The position numbers and the translations under genes were made by a program. A DNA stretch of 64,000 nucleotides. Source: Strigamia acuminata (Eukaryota > Arthropoda > Chilopoda > Geophilomorpha > Linotaeniidae). This document shows, piece by piece, positions 1 to 9,735 of this stretch. How positions within the stretch are numbered: the stretch's first letter is position 1; each line of letters opens with the position of its first letter. Below the pieces are notes generated by a model. That model had not been told where the DNA came from, searched no databases, and saw only the letters and a list, made by a program, of their open reading frames with translations. Location: positions 33,103,608 to 33,167,607 of the forward strand of contig OX442314.1 in assembly GCA_949358305.1 (NCBI GenBank), read 5' to 3'.

Positions 1-2
1 AG

Positions 3-3000
3 ACAGGAAAGAGTATTACTCCCCTGCCTTACATCAAGGCAACACTAAACGGTTTAAAGGTCACCGCTCTGATGGATTCTGGGGCAACCCACAGGTACAT
101 CAGCGGGGGAATGCTTAAAAAGCTAAACCTCTTGCACTTTATGACTCCATTTTTAGAAAATCGAGTTGTATACACTGGCGATAGGCCAACACGTCCAATC
201 GGGACAATCACGCTGTCACTCAAGTGGCGGGGTGGCGAAATCCCTGTGACATTTACTGTTCTTCCATCAGCTTCCAAATTTATATTATTAGGTTGCTCTT
301 GGATTATCGAAAATAGGATTGTTCTCAATCTAACAGATCGAGAATATTTCTTTCTTGATTTTCCACATGACACATTTCCCTTCGACGACCCACCATCGCC
401 TGAAGAACTTGGAAATGCAATAATGGATCGATGGGATGCTTTGGTTGCAGAATCAAAGTCACCTTCTGTCTCCACGGCTGATTTGAGCCAGAGACTGTTA
501 GCAAAAAGCAATTTGTCACCAAGGCAGAGATCTCAAATCTTAACTCTTGTAGAAAAATACAGACATGTGTTTAGTGACAAAGCTGGCTGCCACCCCACGT
601 TGGAACATCCAATTCCGACTGGAGATGCGCCTTCATTTCGATGCAAAGACCGACCAATGAATCCCAAGAAAGCTGAGATTTATCGCGAATTGGTTGCCGA
701 ATTGCTGAGAGATGGTTGGGCCGAACCTTGCGAGGGGAGTTATAAAAATCCCCCCGTGATTGTTGCAAAGAAAGACGGAGGGTACCGCCTCTGTATTGAC
801 TTTCGCTGGCTAAATAAAATCACAATTAAGGACGTCTATCAGATGCCCTCAATTTCTATGATTTTGGCCTGTTTAGGTGGAAAAAAGTTCTTTTCTACTT
901 TGGATTTAACTAAAGGTTATTACCAAATAAAACTTAAACCAAGTGACAAGAAGAAAACTGCTTTTTCTACTTCTGATGGAACATACCAGTTTACTCGTAT
1001 GCCTTTCGGACTGTGCAATGCACCCAGTGCGTTTCAGAGAATGATGGATCAAGTTCTTGGAACTGCACAACACAAGTGGGCACTCGCTTACCTCGATGAT
1101 ATTATCATCTTTAGCGACTCATTTGAAGAACACCTTCAGCATTTAGATGACATATTGTCAAAATTAGACAAAAATAAATTGACAGCGAGTCCGTCAAAGT
1201 CATTTATTTGCCCAGAAGAACTAAGTTTTCTTGGTTTCACGATGTCAAATGGGAGTTACAGCCCAAACAACGACAAAGTGGAAGCAATTTTAAATTATCC
1301 AACCCCTTCCAGTATAAAACAACTTCAGCGTTTTATTGGAATGGTGGGTTTCTATGCTGCTCTGATTCCAAAATTGAGTATTACTCAAAAACCGTTCTTT
1401 GCCCTTCTAAAGAAAGATACAAAATGGGAATGGTCTGAAGAATGCAATGTTGCCTTCGAATATTTGAAAAATCAACTTGCAAAAGGAATTATGCTGCCTC
1501 TGCCTGATTTCGCACGCAACTTCACCATCCATACAGATGCTAGTGGCGGCGGGCTCGGAGCTGTCCTCATGCAAATTGATGACCATGGTGCTTTAAGACC
1601 AGTTGCGTACGCCAGCAGAACTCTGCAAGGCGCGGAAAACAACTACAGCACCACCGATTTGGAATGTTTAGCTGTGGTTTGGGCGGTTGATAAGTTCAAG
1701 CCATACATTGAATATTCTGAATACCAAGTTGAGACTGACCATCATGCTCTGAGATTTCTCATGACAATGGAAAATCCAGCTGGAAGACTGGCTAGGTGGG
1801 CAATGAAATTGCAGAATGAAAATTTCACCATCAAGTACCGGAAAGGCACCGACAATCAAGTCGCAGATGCCTTATCCAGAGTCTCTCTTGATAATGGCAA
1901 TCCATTAGAAGGGAAAGCAACTCTAACTGAGATTATAGAGCCTGTTGCTCTGGCATATCTCACCAATGAGACCGATTACCCGATGTCTTTCGAGAACATT
2001 ATATTACAGCAGCGTGCAGATAAACATCTTTCAAAACTAATCGAATGGTTGGAATTGGATGATGGACAACCTCGACCAGAACTTCCTAAGTTCTTGGAAG
2101 AAAGGCAGTACGACTGCACACTCACTAGAAAAGGAATGCTTATTATTTATGCACCTTTTAAAACTGATTTCTTTGTGGAGGAAGAGGATTTGGGAATTGG
2201 ATTTAAAATCTTTATTCCACCATCTCTGCAACTCGCAGCACTTCAACTAATTCACGACCATCCGATGGCTGGTCACGGAGGAGTTGAAGTAACTCTAGAG
2301 CGATTGAAAAGAGTTTATTTCTGGCCTGGCATGCAAAAAGAAGTAAAACTTCATGTAGCAAGCTGCAATCGCTGCCAACGCTGCAAACCGATTCAGAGAA
2401 AACCAAAGGGATTGATGGTCCCAACTTCTCCAAAAATTGGTCGTTTTGAGAAGATAGGAATCGATCTAATAGGTCCATTACCTAGAACCTCGAACAGAAA
2501 TCGCTTCATTCTAGTTGTGGTGGATTATGCCACCGGCTGGATGGAAGCTACACCGCTGAGATCCGCTAAAATGACTGCAATTGCACCAATTTTAAGACGA
2601 TTTTTCAGCTGTCATGGGTGCCCTCGTTTTATGTTGAGCGATAATGGCCCCCAATTCATTTCTGACGTGTTTCAGACTCTCTGTGACGATGCAGGGGTTG
2701 TACCAATTAAAGCAACGCCTTACCATCCCCAGACTAACCTGACTGAACGCGTAAACAGGAATATCAAGATTATGCTTCGAATTTTTACATTTGAGCACGA
2801 TCACTGGGACAGATGCATTGACCAGATAAATTTTGCTTTGCACTCTGCCCCAAATGTGTCTACCGGTTTTACACCAGCAATACTGACGTATGGCAGGGAA
2901 TTACGACCATTTTGGGATAATCGAGATGTGTCTTATGACACCCCATTCGACCCAAATAGGCCCTACGACGCTGTCAGAATGCTAGTCGCTAGACACCGTA

Positions 3001-3587
3001 CTCTGATTGCTGCAGCTTTTAAAAATAAGAGTCTGGCCCAAGCAAAACAGAAAACTTACTACGATCAACACCGCAGCGACGATAAGTTCGAAATTGGAGA
3101 TTTGGTTCTGCTAAAGACCCACCCATTGTCCAATGCTGCTAATCGATATGCTGCGTCCCTTGAGGATCGCTTTGAAGGACCTTATGTAATAACTAAAGTC
3201 TTTAACAACAATGCGTATGCCCTTGCGAAACCAATAACTTTGCAAGCGAGGGGTACACACAACATTGTAAAACTCAGGAGATTCATCCCCTCAGAAGAAA
3301 AGGCTGAATGGCCCATTTTAGATAAGGAAGATGAAGAAGCTCTTGAAAACCAACCTGTGGACACTGGAACAGCAACAATATTGCCAACTCCAGTGCGACC
3401 AACGGAATCTGGTATCGCAACTAAGTTGCCAACACCAGTAAAACCTTTTGGGAAACCAAAAAGAATAAAACCCTTGCTGTTGCCACAAGTGGATTCACAA
3501 AAACCCACGACGGCTCGACCAAAACCAAATTCGGACTCAAATAGACCTTCGAGAAATCACGTTTTACCGATCCGATATCGGGATTGA
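3..3587 (+). CDS. pol: Ty3/gypsy Pol polyprotein, 5' end cut by window
   Basis: The frame is already open at base 3, so the Met at 72 is only an internal codon (MDSGATH) and the true start is upstream. Counting from that Met, the protein shows an aspartic protease site (DSGAT, residues 2-6), reverse transcriptase with FGLCNAPSAFQ and YLDDIIIFS near residue 340, RNase H with HTDASGGGLGA near 487, an integrase H2C2 zinc finger at about 730-780 (ending CNRCQRC), and the integrase core with GIDLIG (about 797), SDNGPQF (about 856) and LTERVNR (about 891). An EGPYVI (GPY/F-like) segment follows near 1036. The tail is Pro/Lys-rich. The polyprotein would be processed in cytoplasmic particles, reverse-transcribe the element and integrate it. 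No lesion was seen. The copia order (integrase before RT) is excluded. Confidence 0.95.
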   Translation, partial: TGKSITPLPYIKATLNGLKVTALMDSGATHRYISGGMLKKLNLLHFMTPFLENRVVYTGDRPTRPIGTITLSLKWRGGEIPVTFTVLPSASKFILLGCSWIIENRIVLNLTDREYFFLDFPHDTFPFDDPPSPEELGNAIMDRWDALVAESKSPSVSTADLSQRLLAKSNLSPRQRSQILTLVEKYRHVFSDKAGCHPTLEHPIPTGDAPSFRCKDRPMNPKKAEIYRELVAELLRDGWAEPCEGSYKNPPVIVAKKDGGYRLCIDFRWLNKITIKDVYQMPSISMILACLGGKKFFSTLDLTKGYYQIKLKPSDKKKTAFSTSDGTYQFTRMPFGLCNAPSAFQRMMDQVLGTAQHKWALAYLDDIIIFSDSFEEHLQHLDDILSKLDKNKLTASPSKSFICPEELSFLGFTMSNGSYSPNNDKVEAILNYPTPSSIKQLQRFIGMVGFYAALIPKLSITQKPFFALLKKDTKWEWSEECNVAFEYLKNQLAKGIMLPLPDFARNFTIHTDASGGGLGAVLMQIDDHGALRPVAYASRTLQGAENNYSTTDLECLAVVWAVDKFKPYIEYSEYQVETDHHALRFLMTMENPAGRLARWAMKLQNENFTIKYRKGTDNQVADALSRVSLDNGNPLEGKATLTEIIEPVALAYLTNETDYPMSFENIILQQRADKHLSKLIEWLELDDGQPRPELPKFLEERQYDCTLTRKGMLIIYAPFKTDFFVEEEDLGIGFKIFIPPSLQLAALQLIHDHPMAGHGGVEVTLERLKRVYFWPGMQKEVKLHVASCNRCQRCKPIQRKPKGLMVPTSPKIGRFEKIGIDLIGPLPRTSNRNRFILVVVDYATGWMEATPLRSAKMTAIAPILRRFFSCHGCPRFMLSDNGPQFISDVFQTLCDDAGVVPIKATPYHPQTNLTERVNRNIKIMLRIFTFEHDHWDRCIDQINFALHSAPNVSTGFTPAILTYGRELRPFWDNRDVSYDTPFDPNRPYDAVRMLVARHRTLIAAAFKNKSLAQAKQKTYYDQHRSDDKFEIGDLVLLKTHPLSNAANRYAASLEDRFEGPYVITKVFNNNAYALAKPITLQARGTHNIVKLRRFIPSEEKAEWPILDKEDEEALENQPVDTGTATILPTPVRPTESGIATKLPTPVKPFGKPKRIKPLLLPQVDSQKPTTARPKPNSDSNRPSRNHVLPIRYRD

Positions 3588-3808
3588 CCGCTAGGTGACA
3601 CTTCAAATCGGGAGACCCATTTGGACCAATCACAGACTGTTTACAAAACATCTGCGGTCCATACGCCAATTAAACGTTCGCGAAACGTCTTCCGGTTCTA
3701 TACTTAGCCACCACCATTCTTTGTCCAAATCACTTATTCGCTGCGATCGCCACTGACCAGTCGTGTGGAACTTCTCTGGAAAATCGAAACGAAAAGATTG
3801 GAAAAACG

Positions 3809-5083
3809 ATGGAAAATCACCGAAACAACGAATGGGTTCAGTGCCCAATCTGTAACGGCTTCGGCTACATCACGCTGTGGAATCTGTCGCGAATCCCGTG
3901 CATGAACTGCGGCGGAGACGAAATCGTGCTGACGGATCAACCACTCGAGGAATGGTTTGTCATGTTCATGACGCTGCCCGGTCAGCCGATTCCGCTGCAC
4001 CACCGACATATTAACTGGATGCGCGTCCGATCGCGCGCAGAACGCGAGAAGGAAATCGCAGACAGGGAACAAGCGCGTGTGGCGAATGCCGCACCGACAG
4101 AACCCCCAAAGAAAAGACAGAAAACGGCAACGAAGAGCGTACGCTCTCAACCGCCGCCGACTGCCTCTACTAATATTTCGACGAAGAAAACCGCAGCGAC
4201 GACGTCGCAGCAGGTTCTTCGTCCGCCACATAAGCCATTTGTGCTTAAAAAGAAGGCTGCCGAGGAGACAAAAGCGACCGTACAAAGTATCGTCGCCCCA
4301 ACTCCTCACCAACCACCGACCGCCCGTCCAAACATTTCGGAGAAATTGCTGGAAATGCGACGGCTCGTGGCGATCGAAAATCCCACGTTGAGTGAACGAA
4401 GCGTGAATACCGAAGCAAAAATTCGGTACAGAGCGAAAAAACACGCGGACCATAAGGACCGAATGGCAAAAAGAGACGCCGAGAAAGCGGCTCATCAGCA
4501 ATTGACTGCGCCATCGGCCACAATCACATCGAATGCGCCACGCGCACTCGTTAAAAAAATCCCGGCTCAAACGGAAAAAACTCCCGATGAGCTACGAACA
4601 GCTTGGGCGGGACAGTACGGCCCTCAACCAATCCAAGGTATTGTGAACCTGATCCCGACCAAAGCCACGGCGGCCGCAATCGCTTTTCCAGCGGCCTGCC
4701 AACTACCGCAAACGGCACAAACGATGTTTGGTGCCAATACAGCGGCGACGCCGGCTGTCATTATGCCGCCGATGGTTGGAGAACGCCCGACGAACGTCGT
4801 GTTCCAGGGATTCGCGGATCCTCCACCAGTTTGCGACAACAATGTAGTCACCACCGAAGCAACGATCGAGACCGCGATGCAGATTGACGGCGCACCGAAC
4901 GAGGAGTCGCACACACCGCCACCACCACCGCCAGTCGTTCCCGAGCCCAAAGCTACCGCCGTGAAAAAGAAGTCGAATAAGAAGTCACGCAAGAAGCTAG
5001 CAGAAGAATTCGTCGACGACAAAACTGAAGAAGAGCCAAAAACCGACGATACGCCACCCACACCGGGGAAATCGCTGCAGTGA
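3809..5083 (+). CDS. Extra ORF between gypsy pol and 3' LTR, zinc-ribbon protein of unknown function
   Basis: A 424-residue ORF starts 222 bases after the pol stop. The N-terminus has two CxxC pairs 15 residues apart (CPICNGFG and CMNCGG), typical of a zinc ribbon or a DnaJ-type cysteine motif. The rest is low-complexity, Ala/Thr/Pro/Lys-rich, with several basic patches and a Lys/Ser-rich, NLS-like stretch near residue 395. There is no signal peptide or membrane segment, so it is not an envelope gene despite the env position. It is GC-richer than pol. It lies inside the element because the polypurine tract and LTR follow it. It could be a nucleic-acid-binding accessory protein, a relocated gag-like ORF or a captured host gene. 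I do not recognise a family. Confidence 0.7.
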   Translation: MENHRNNEWVQCPICNGFGYITLWNLSRIPCMNCGGDEIVLTDQPLEEWFVMFMTLPGQPIPLHHRHINWMRVRSRAEREKEIADREQARVANAAPTEPPKKRQKTATKSVRSQPPPTASTNISTKKTAATTSQQVLRPPHKPFVLKKKAAEETKATVQSIVAPTPHQPPTARPNISEKLLEMRRLVAIENPTLSERSVNTEAKIRYRAKKHADHKDRMAKRDAEKAAHQQLTAPSATITSNAPRALVKKIPAQTEKTPDELRTAWAGQYGPQPIQGIVNLIPTKATAAAIAFPAACQLPQTAQTMFGANTAATPAVIMPPMVGERPTNVVFQGFADPPPVCDNNVVTTEATIETAMQIDGAPNEESHTPPPPPPVVPEPKATAVKKKSNKKSRKKLAEEFVDDKTEEEPKTDDTPPTPGKSLQ

Positions 5084-5566
5084 AGTTTTCGCCGTCGTTT
5101 TAAAGGAGATTTTGGCCAAGCCTGTTAAGACTTTTATAGTGCCAGAAATAATTTTTTTATTGTCAAAACAAGTTTTTTTTATTATTAATTATTCCAAAGT
5201 GTTAAAATTAGCATACTTACCTTTTAATGTTAAATGGATTCAATAACTACAAATGTTAGATTTTAAAGTTCAAAAAGTGTTTTTTATTCATATATATTTT
5301 TAAATTACAAGTGTTATTTTACATTTTTATTTTTCAATAGTGTTTAAATTGTACAAGTTTTCCATCCTGGGGGTAAGTGTGTATGTGTTCCTTTGTAGTG
5401 TTGTTATTTTCCCAAGTGCATTCCTACCGGTGATCTTCGTTCTAGCTGATGGCTCGTCCGAAATATGGTCATCTGATAAACTGAAAAAAGAAAAGTAATG
5501 CGATGTGTTAACTTTCAACAACCACTTCAGTGATTGCGTTGTACCCCCTCGTACTTACCTTTTTCC
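5084..5566 (+). other. Untranslated 3' interior of the gypsy element
   Basis: AT-rich sequence with T-runs between the accessory ORF and the polypurine tract. I see no coding capacity and no second element. Confidence 0.5.
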
Positions 5567-5578
5567 AGGGGGGGGAAA

Positions 5579-6201
5579 TGTGACCAGCTGCCCCTGCGCA
5601 CGGGTCGCTGCACTGCAACGGCAATGCACTTGGCGCAGCTCCAGCGCCTCTCGTATCTCGCGCAGCCTGTTGCGGTCCTCCGCAACCAGGTGGAGCTGCG
5701 GGCCTTTGGTCAAGCAGGATCAGGCCCCGGAAGTCGCCCTTCCGGAAGTGGTTGGTCCCCGTAGGGACAAGAGAGTTGTTGATCAACCAGCAAGGCGAAC
5801 GGTCGTGTTGCGACCGCCTCCGAAACTGGCTATTGAGATAACCCAAACTATCGGCGTGGCGATGATATCGCCCGCCGGGACCTGAGCGTCCAGTTGCGCC
5901 ACGTCCGCCGGACGTTAACCGTAACTTCGGCGGCGTGGCCCAAAACCGATTACCGACCTCGTGTGTCATGGCGGCCGATGGCCGCCGTGCCACGCGGTCT
6001 GATTAGGGACGGTTCGAAGGAACCGCCGCCTTGGGAAATACACTATGGGACACTACAATCATACCCCTAGACATCCAATAAAGCCATAACTAAAACTATA
6101 TTGTGTCTCCGTGTATTTCGTGGTTTGTTTTATCGTGTGTGTTGCGTCCAGCGCCTCCGTGGCTCTCCCCCGACCACGTGGCGTCCGTCCGAACACTCAC
6201 A
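5579..6201 (+). repeat. 3' LTR of gypsy element
   Basis: The 623-bp block directly follows a G-rich polypurine tract. It begins TGTGACC and ends ACTCACA, giving a 5-bp terminal inverted repeat TGTGA/TCACA with the canonical TG...CA ends. An AATAAA signal is at 6077-6082, as expected for the R region. The element would be flanked by the bases after 6201, but the 5' side is outside the window. Boundaries rest on terminal symmetry and the polypurine tract, not on a second LTR. Confidence 0.8.
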
Positions 6202-6335
6202 ACTCTGGCAAAAGTGTGCATTTATGAAGCTCAGTGTTAATTGCAATGGGAAATAAATTGAACCGAATAATATAAAAAAAATTAGCAGGAATGTTTATAT
6301 TTTGGAAACTGTTTTGTTTTATTTCATTTTATTTA

Positions 6336-7073
6336 CTATTTTTCCCGCCGTCTTCTATTCTCCAGTTCTGCTTCGTTTCTCAAAAGTTTATATTTTTCGC
6401 TGTTTTCGAAGTGTTGCGATGGCGTAAGATAATTTTCGTGGTTTTGCACATACTGTTGTAATATTGGCAAGACGATATCATACGCTTCGACGATTTCTGA
6501 CGTCTTGTGAGCGCCTGTGAGGACTATTTTACCTGATTTAAACACCAAAATTACAACATTAGGTTTCCGCAATCGATAAACTAAGCCAGGAAATAATTCT
6601 GCTTCGTAAGTAATCGACGCGAGGTCGCCAGTAGGTGTCTCGCATGGGCGATACAAGGCTAATATCTCTAACTTAATTTTTCCTTTGAGATCAGCACTTG
6701 CCACTATATTTTGGATTTCGATTTTGCGAAGTTTTACTTCATATCCTATTCTTTGAACAATTCTCGCGAATCTTTTCACGGCAGTTCGCGCCAGCTCTTC
6801 AGTTTTTGCACCAATACAGACGAGTTTACCAGTACTAAAAATAAGTGCTGTCGTTTTTGGTTTTCGGATTCGCATTATTACGGCCGGAAATTTTTTTTGG
6901 TTGTACTCGCAGTTTCGTGCGTTCATAGTGACCTTTTCCAAATCTAATTTGCAGTGCATCTGTGCAGTGGCCACAATATTTTGTATCATTAGACCATCCC
7001 CAGAAGGCCCAGACTGTTCATTCTCGTATTCCTTATTGAGTTCGGCCAGCATCGCTTGAGTAGGAATTGACAT
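6336..7073 (-). CDS. TATA-binding-protein-like factor, intronless
   Basis: A 245-residue protein carries the two direct repeats of the TBP saddle core. Repeat 1 spans about residues 29-115 (QNIVATAQ, KFPAVIMRIR, TALIFSTGK) and repeat 2 about 120-215 (QNIVASAD, ELFPGLVYRL, VILVFKSGK). The four intercalating Phe positions of TBP (KFPAVIM, LIFS, ELFPG, LVFK) are all kept, so DNA bending at TATA-like sites is plausible. It differs from canonical TBP by a short N-terminus without poly-Gln, a few extra residues (ETPTGDLAS) before ELFPG, and a C-terminal extension of about 30 residues. It could be a diverged TBP or a TBP-related factor. On the minus strand a TATA-like GTATATAAACC lies about 135 bases before the ATG, and the downstream flank (6313-6335) offers A/T-rich poly(A) signals. 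A single exon suggests intron loss or retrocopy origin. Confidence 0.88.
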   Translation of the reverse strand: MSIPTQAMLAELNKEYENEQSGPSGDGLMIQNIVATAQMHCKLDLEKVTMNARNCEYNQKKFPAVIMRIRKPKTTALIFSTGKLVCIGAKTEELARTAVKRFARIVQRIGYEVKLRKIEIQNIVASADLKGKIKLEILALYRPCETPTGDLASITYEAELFPGLVYRLRKPNVVILVFKSGKIVLTGAHKTSEIVEAYDIVLPILQQYVQNHENYLTPSQHFENSEKYKLLRNEAELENRRRREK

Positions 7074-7593
7074 GACTGGTTCGGTTTGAGAGAATCAAGT
7101 TAATGATTTTCTTGTTAATTGAACGATGATGTTATGTTAAATGCTGAAGTAGTGTATACGACAATGTTAAGACTGAACTGATGATTTGTTCAATAATAGT
7201 TGGGGGTTTATATACCCGAAATAATGTCACGTCCTATAAACGTGACGATGTCACGTTTTGTAAACATGACAGGTCACTCGACCAATCAGTGTCGAGTTGA
7301 CCAACACAGGACAAATGTGTATTGTCCAATCCAACAAACGGATATATACGTATGCATGACGTTACAAACGTTCAGACGACGTTCATAACATTTAATATTG
7401 TTGCGAATAGATTCGATAAATTTTCAATCACGGTGACAAGTGCTGTCCTGTGTCTAGCTATTTAAAAAAAACGTAACTCGTGACGTTTTCAACAATTGGT
7501 TATTTTTTCTTTTAAATCTACGCCTTGTTGGCGATGCAAATGGATGGATTGACAAATTCACAAATTTTGGATTGACCTCGCAAAATTCTCAAG
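7074..7593. promoter_or_regulatory. Shared head-to-head promoter region
   Basis: The TBP-like gene leaves to the left and a BTB-Kelch gene to the right from this 520-bp gap. It holds a minus-strand TATA box (GTATATAAACC at about 7208-7218), a CCAAT sequence inside an inverted repeat ACTCGAC/GTCGAGT (about 7274-7295), and several repeated cACGT/GTGACG-type half-sites between 7225 and 7260. No coding exon is seen. Confidence 0.5.
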
Positions 7594-9517
7594 ATGCAGA
7601 TGCAACCTTTAAAATCGTCCTCGCAAATGTCGAAACCGCCGGCAGTGACCAGCGACGAATCTGCCGACGTAAACAAGGATGGAATGACATTCACCAAATA
7701 CATCCGCTCTTCGAGAAACATGATGTTTCGCCTCCTCAAACACACCGCACTAACCGACGTCGTCCTCGTTTGCGGCAACGCCTCTCTCCCAGCACACAGA
7801 ATTTTGCTGGCCACGTGCAGCATGTACCTCAAAGAGGTAAAAAATAAAAAAAAAAATAAAAAATAAAAAATAAAAAATATTTTTTTCAGTTATTGCTGAA
7901 AGAAGAATCGACCGTTGGCCGTCCCTACCGGCTCCTTTTCCCCGACATCGACGCCTCGACCGCAGAAGTCCTTTTGGAATTCGTCTACACCGGCCGCTTG
8001 AACGTCAGCTCGAAGAACTTCAACGCGGTGAGCTCGGCGTTGGAGGCCGCCTACCAACTCGAGATCAACTCGCTCTACCGCAAATGCGCCGAAATCCTCA
8101 CGGCCCAACTCACGTCCAACAACGTCATCGACCTCCTCGAGCTGAGCGAACGTTGCAAAGACCCCGAAATGATCGAAAAAAGTTTAGACTTGCTCTCGCG
8201 CCAGCTGGAAACGCGCTACAAGTCTTCCAGGTACCTCTCTCTCTCGCTCGACAAATTCCTCACGATCGTCATGCGAGTCGTGCAGTCGTTCGAAATCGGA
8301 CATTCTCCCGACTCCATTCTGAGGGCTGCTCTGAGCTGGGTGAAACACGACCCGAAGAACCGCTCCCACCAATTAGAAACCATCTTCAAATGCGTCCAGA
8401 ATTGGTCCAGCAGTTCCCTCTGGCTGAACGTCAACCCGGACTTCGACGCGGACTCCAAAGAGTGCGAAGTTTCGGCAAACGGCTCGCTCAGCGCGAGCAC
8501 GGACAGCGCCCTCGTGCCGAGCGTGCAGCTGTCTTCAGAGGGCAACAGCGACACCAGTATCCCCTTGCTGATGGTCATTTCGATCTCCAGAACGGACAAA
8601 ATTGTGTTCGAACTGTTCGATTTGGTCCAGGACCAATGGCTGTCCTACAGGGAGCACAAACCGGCTTCGAACGTGCATCGCGGTGCAGCCGTCGCGTGTC
8701 TGGGGTCAGCGATTTTCTTTTTTGGCGGCGAGAACAAATCGGGCGAGAAAATCGCTTCGTGTTTCGCGCTCAAGGACTTCAGGCTGCAACCGCTGACGTC
8801 GATGAGGGTGGCGAAGGCCTGGGCCGGAGCGGGGCTCCTGGAAGCCATGTTGTATTGTGTGGGCGGCCAGAGTAAATACAGCACTTCGTTGGCGCACGTG
8901 GAGCGGTACTGCCCGAATCACAACATGTGGAGAATTGTCGCGTCGTTGAGGAAGCCGAGGTGCTACGCGAGCGTGGCGTCGGCCAGTGGTCATTTGTTCG
9001 CTCTGGGTGGAATGGACGGCAACGAATGGCTGAGGTCGTGCGAGATGTACGATCCGGAGGCGAATAGTTGGACGGATATTGCGTCGTTGACTAATTCCTT
9101 GTACCATTGTCAACTGAGGTCGGCCGTGTACGAAGACACGTTATATGTCATCAAGTAAATGAAAAATTTTCTTTCTTTAAATTTTTTTAAAACTTTTTCT
9201 TTTTAAGGGGAAATCGACCAAAATATGCGGCATTTTTGGACCTCGAGAGACGGAAGTGGATCGTTCCGAAGGATTACTCCGGGTGCGGCCCTTGCAGTCC
9301 ACAAATCGCGATGGTTTATGGAGAGCAGATGTATGTACTAGACGACAAGAAAGTTGTTTACGTTTACTATTTGCATAGTAACATGTGGGAGAAAATCGGC
9401 AAGTATTCGCACCGCGAAGGCTGTAACTTAGTCTTTGCAACTTTCTTGGCCAGGCAACAGACCTTGAAAAATTTCTTTCGACAGCAGGAGTCTGTCACGT
9501 CGAGAAGTGATGTTTAG
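7594..9517 (+). CDS. BTB-BACK-Kelch protein, three exons
   Basis: Exons are 7594-7836, 7890-9154 and 9208-9517, joined by two very short introns of 53 bp with GT...AG ends. The frame is continuous and gives 605 residues. The BTB domain (about residues 40-150) contains TDVVLVCGNASLPAHRILLA and is cut by intron 1 after YLKE. A BACK region follows (ERCKDPEMIEKSLDLLSRQL, then the LSWVKHD helix). Kelch blades lie in the C-terminal half, with GGQSKYSTSLAHVERY, LFALGGMDGNEWLRSCEMYDP and PEANSWTDIASL. Between BACK and Kelch there is a Ser-rich linker. Such proteins are substrate adaptors of cullin-3 ubiquitin ligases. An AATAAA signal is at 9594-9599. I cannot assign an orthologue. Confidence 0.88.
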
Positions 9518-9735
9518 AGTGCAACACTTGTTTGTTGTTTACCGTGTGTTGTCGTGGTGTGATTTATTTGTCGAATGGTGCAAAATGTCGAGTAATAAAA
9601 GCAAAATCCAAATTAAAAAAATAATTTATTTTGTACATTCACTGATTAGAAAGAGGAACAAGAATGGATTCAGTAATTTTGCAGGTCGTTGATCAAGGAT
9701 TTAAACGTTTTAAAACTTCACGCTCAGTATTCGTA
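9518..9735. other. Convergent 3' ends of BTB-Kelch and SF3B4
   Basis: The stops of the plus-strand BTB-Kelch gene and the minus-strand SF3B4 gene are 218 bp apart. The only visible signal is the plus-strand AATAAA at 9594-9599. Confidence 0.5.

Larger units (their letters stand above)
1..6201 (+). mobile_element. Ty3/gypsy LTR retrotransposon, 3' part
   Basis: The window opens inside pol. The order is pol, a second ORF, a purine-rich tract (AGGGGGGGGAAA at 5567-5578) and a 3' LTR. Gag, primer-binding site and 5' LTR lie outside the window, so LTR identity and target duplication cannot be tested. Pol has no stop or frameshift, which suggests a young or recently active copy. Confidence 0.9.

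Noticed and set aside
3809-5083. Envelope gene of an errantivirus-like element
   Set aside because: No signal peptide, furin-like site or membrane-spanning segment is visible.
5505-5993. Overlapping ORFs on both strands in the first LTR
   Set aside because: They cross the LTR boundary, lack domains and result from high GC.
7518-8372. Minus-strand ORFs opposite the first BTB-Kelch gene
   Set aside because: Shadow frames without motifs; the plus-strand model has correct splice sites and domains.
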